In this document: positions 63,260-64,000 of the stretch, piece by piece | How positions within the stretch are numbered: position 1 is the first letter of the stretch | How the letters are laid out: each line of letters starts with the position of its first letter | Assembly: GCF_035918235.1 (NCBI RefSeq) | Contig: NZ_CP109485.1 | Location: 9,579,001 to 9,643,000, forward strand | Direction of reading: 5' to 3' | DNA length: 64,000 nucleotides | From: Streptomyces sp. NBC_01445 | GTDB lineage: Bacteria; Actinomycetota; Actinomycetes; Streptomycetales; Streptomycetaceae | Made by a program: the position numbers and the translations under genes | Notes under the pieces: model-generated | The model's input: the letters and a program-made list of their open reading frames with translations, nothing else | What the model was told of the DNA's origin: nothing | The model's database searches: none

Positions 63260-64000
63260 GTGCCACGCTCTCGATCGGAACTCCCTGACACACCTCCGGG
63301 GCTGTCGCCCACACGGTGGCTCCTCCGGGTGGCACTCGACGATCCGCAGTGCCTCCCGGAGACCCTGGCCGCCTTCGCGGTGCGGCGGCTCGGCCCAGCC
63401 GCTGCCCGCTCGGTCGCCCGTATCAGGAAGGACCACCCGGATATGGATCCGGCAGGGCTCCGTGCACTGGTGACGGCCAGGGGGCGGCGTGCCACGGTCT
63501 CCGAAGGCGCCTTCGTGGGTGGCCCGTTCCTGCTTTTCGTACCTGTCGCGTTCTGCGCTGCGCTGCTCAGGCAGGCCCGTACGGTCCTGGAGCTGGCCGC
63601 GCTGAGAGGCGACGATCCCACGGCCGACGACCGCGCCGCCGAGCTTCTCGTCCTCCAGGGCGTGCACGAGAACCCCGTCCGGGCACGGGAGGCTCTCAGG
63701 GTCTGCCACGGGGAACACTCGGCCACCCGCAAGCGGTCCGCGCTTCGGCATCCCGTCGTGCTGTGGAACCTGACCCTGCGCATGGCCCGGGTGCTGGGAC
63801 TGCTCACGGCGCCCGAGCGCACCGGCTGGTCACACAGGCTGGTGCAGGCAGGCCGATGGGTTCTGTTGGGGCTGGTGTTCGTGGTGGGCATCGTCGCCCC
63901 TCTGGTCTGGCTGCCCTACATGGCGATGTCGTATCACCAGGCCACCACTCGGTTGACGGACCGGGCCACAGCCTTCTACTTCACCGATTCCGCGCTGGTC
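63260..64000 (+). CDS. Membrane protein, partial (runs off the window)
   Basis: An open frame from the GTG at 63260, 247 codons with no stop to the window end. Reads CLPETLAAFAVRRLGPAAARSVARIRKDHPDMDPAGL, then a hydrophobic pair (GAFVGGPFLLFVPVAFCAALLRQARTVLELAALRGDDPTADDRAAELLVLQGVHE) whose last part resembles EcsC-type proteins. A second membrane region follows (WVLLGLVFVVGIVAPLVWLPYMAMSYHQAT). It starts five bases after the preceding small gene stop, so the two are co-transcribed. The function is not known, and the C-terminus lies outside. Confidence 0.7.
   Translation, partial: MPRSRSELPDTPPGLSPTRWLLRVALDDPQCLPETLAAFAVRRLGPAAARSVARIRKDHPDMDPAGLRALVTARGRRATVSEGAFVGGPFLLFVPVAFCAALLRQARTVLELAALRGDDPTADDRAAELLVLQGVHENPVRAREALRVCHGEHSATRKRSALRHPVVLWNLTLRMARVLGLLTAPERTGWSHRLVQAGRWVLLGLVFVVGIVAPLVWLPYMAMSYHQATTRLTDRATAFYFTDSALV

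Overview
The window looks like chromosome of a Streptomyces-type actinomycete. It is very GC-rich with strong third-position G/C bias, many GTG starts, and Streptomyces-style families: an ECF42 sigma factor with its DGPF partner, DUF6325/SHOCT proteins, IclR/TetR/GntR regulators beside catabolic genes, and a biotin-dependent pyruvate carboxylase. No rRNA, tRNA, CRISPR array, prophage or polyketide/NRPS cluster was seen.

Layout. 0.1-10 kb: a PknB-like kinase gene with a one-base frameshift, a HAD phosphatase, a PobA-type hydroxybenzoate hydroxylase, a two-domain GNAT-aminotransferase fusion, a truncated ABC-transporter lipoprotein facing a PucR regulator, an acyl-CoA ligase pseudogene with an internal deletion coupled to a phosphotriesterase-family hydrolase, and a DinB-like protein. 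10-21.9 kb: pyruvate carboxylase, small conserved membrane/secreted proteins, an MFS exporter, remnants of an APH-like kinase and a CsoR-like repressor, the DGPF/ECF42 pair, a frameshifted cation/proton antiporter, and a DUF6325/SHOCT pair. 22-30.8 kb: a catabolic block (TauD-type dioxygenase, MFS transporter, aldehyde dehydrogenase; acyl-CoA ligase; acyl-CoA dehydrogenase) with two TetR regulators. 30.9-37.1 kb: a decay and insertion zone holding a FecCD tail, LysR and EamA genes that both lost their 5' ends at one junction, an intact LysR gene, an IS1182-family element with a frameshifted transposase, and an IS200/IS605 element with a broken tnpA and an intact tnpB.

37-45.4 kb: a tightly overlapping one-carbon operon, glyA-soxB-soxD-soxA-soxG-small ORF-purU, with a divergent GntR regulator and a perfect palindrome between them. 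It should convert sarcosine to glycine plus methylene-THF, then to serine, and release formate. 45.4-53.3 kb: an aldehyde dehydrogenase scrap, a PaaI-like thioesterase, a LysE exporter with a divergent Lrp regulator, an acetolactate-synthase-like ThDP enzyme, a large Orn/Lys/Arg decarboxylase and an IclR regulator. 53.3-61.2 kb: histidine utilisation genes hutH, an amino-acid permease, a second IclR, a HutC-like GntR, hutU and hutG, with distinct palindromes in front of the separate units. hutI is not in the window. The right end has an alpha/beta hydrolase, about 800 bases without a convincing gene, and a two-gene membrane-protein operon that runs off the end.

At least six genes carry apparent single-step frameshifts, and several others are truncated. 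Each frameshift could be real decay or a base-calling error. The most unusual items are the GNAT-aminotransferase fusion, a spaced GTCT-N8-AGAC motif shared by the IclR/decarboxylase intergenic region and the hutH promoter, the IS605 right end that supplies the purU stop codon, and the single deletion that beheaded a divergent LysR/EamA pair.
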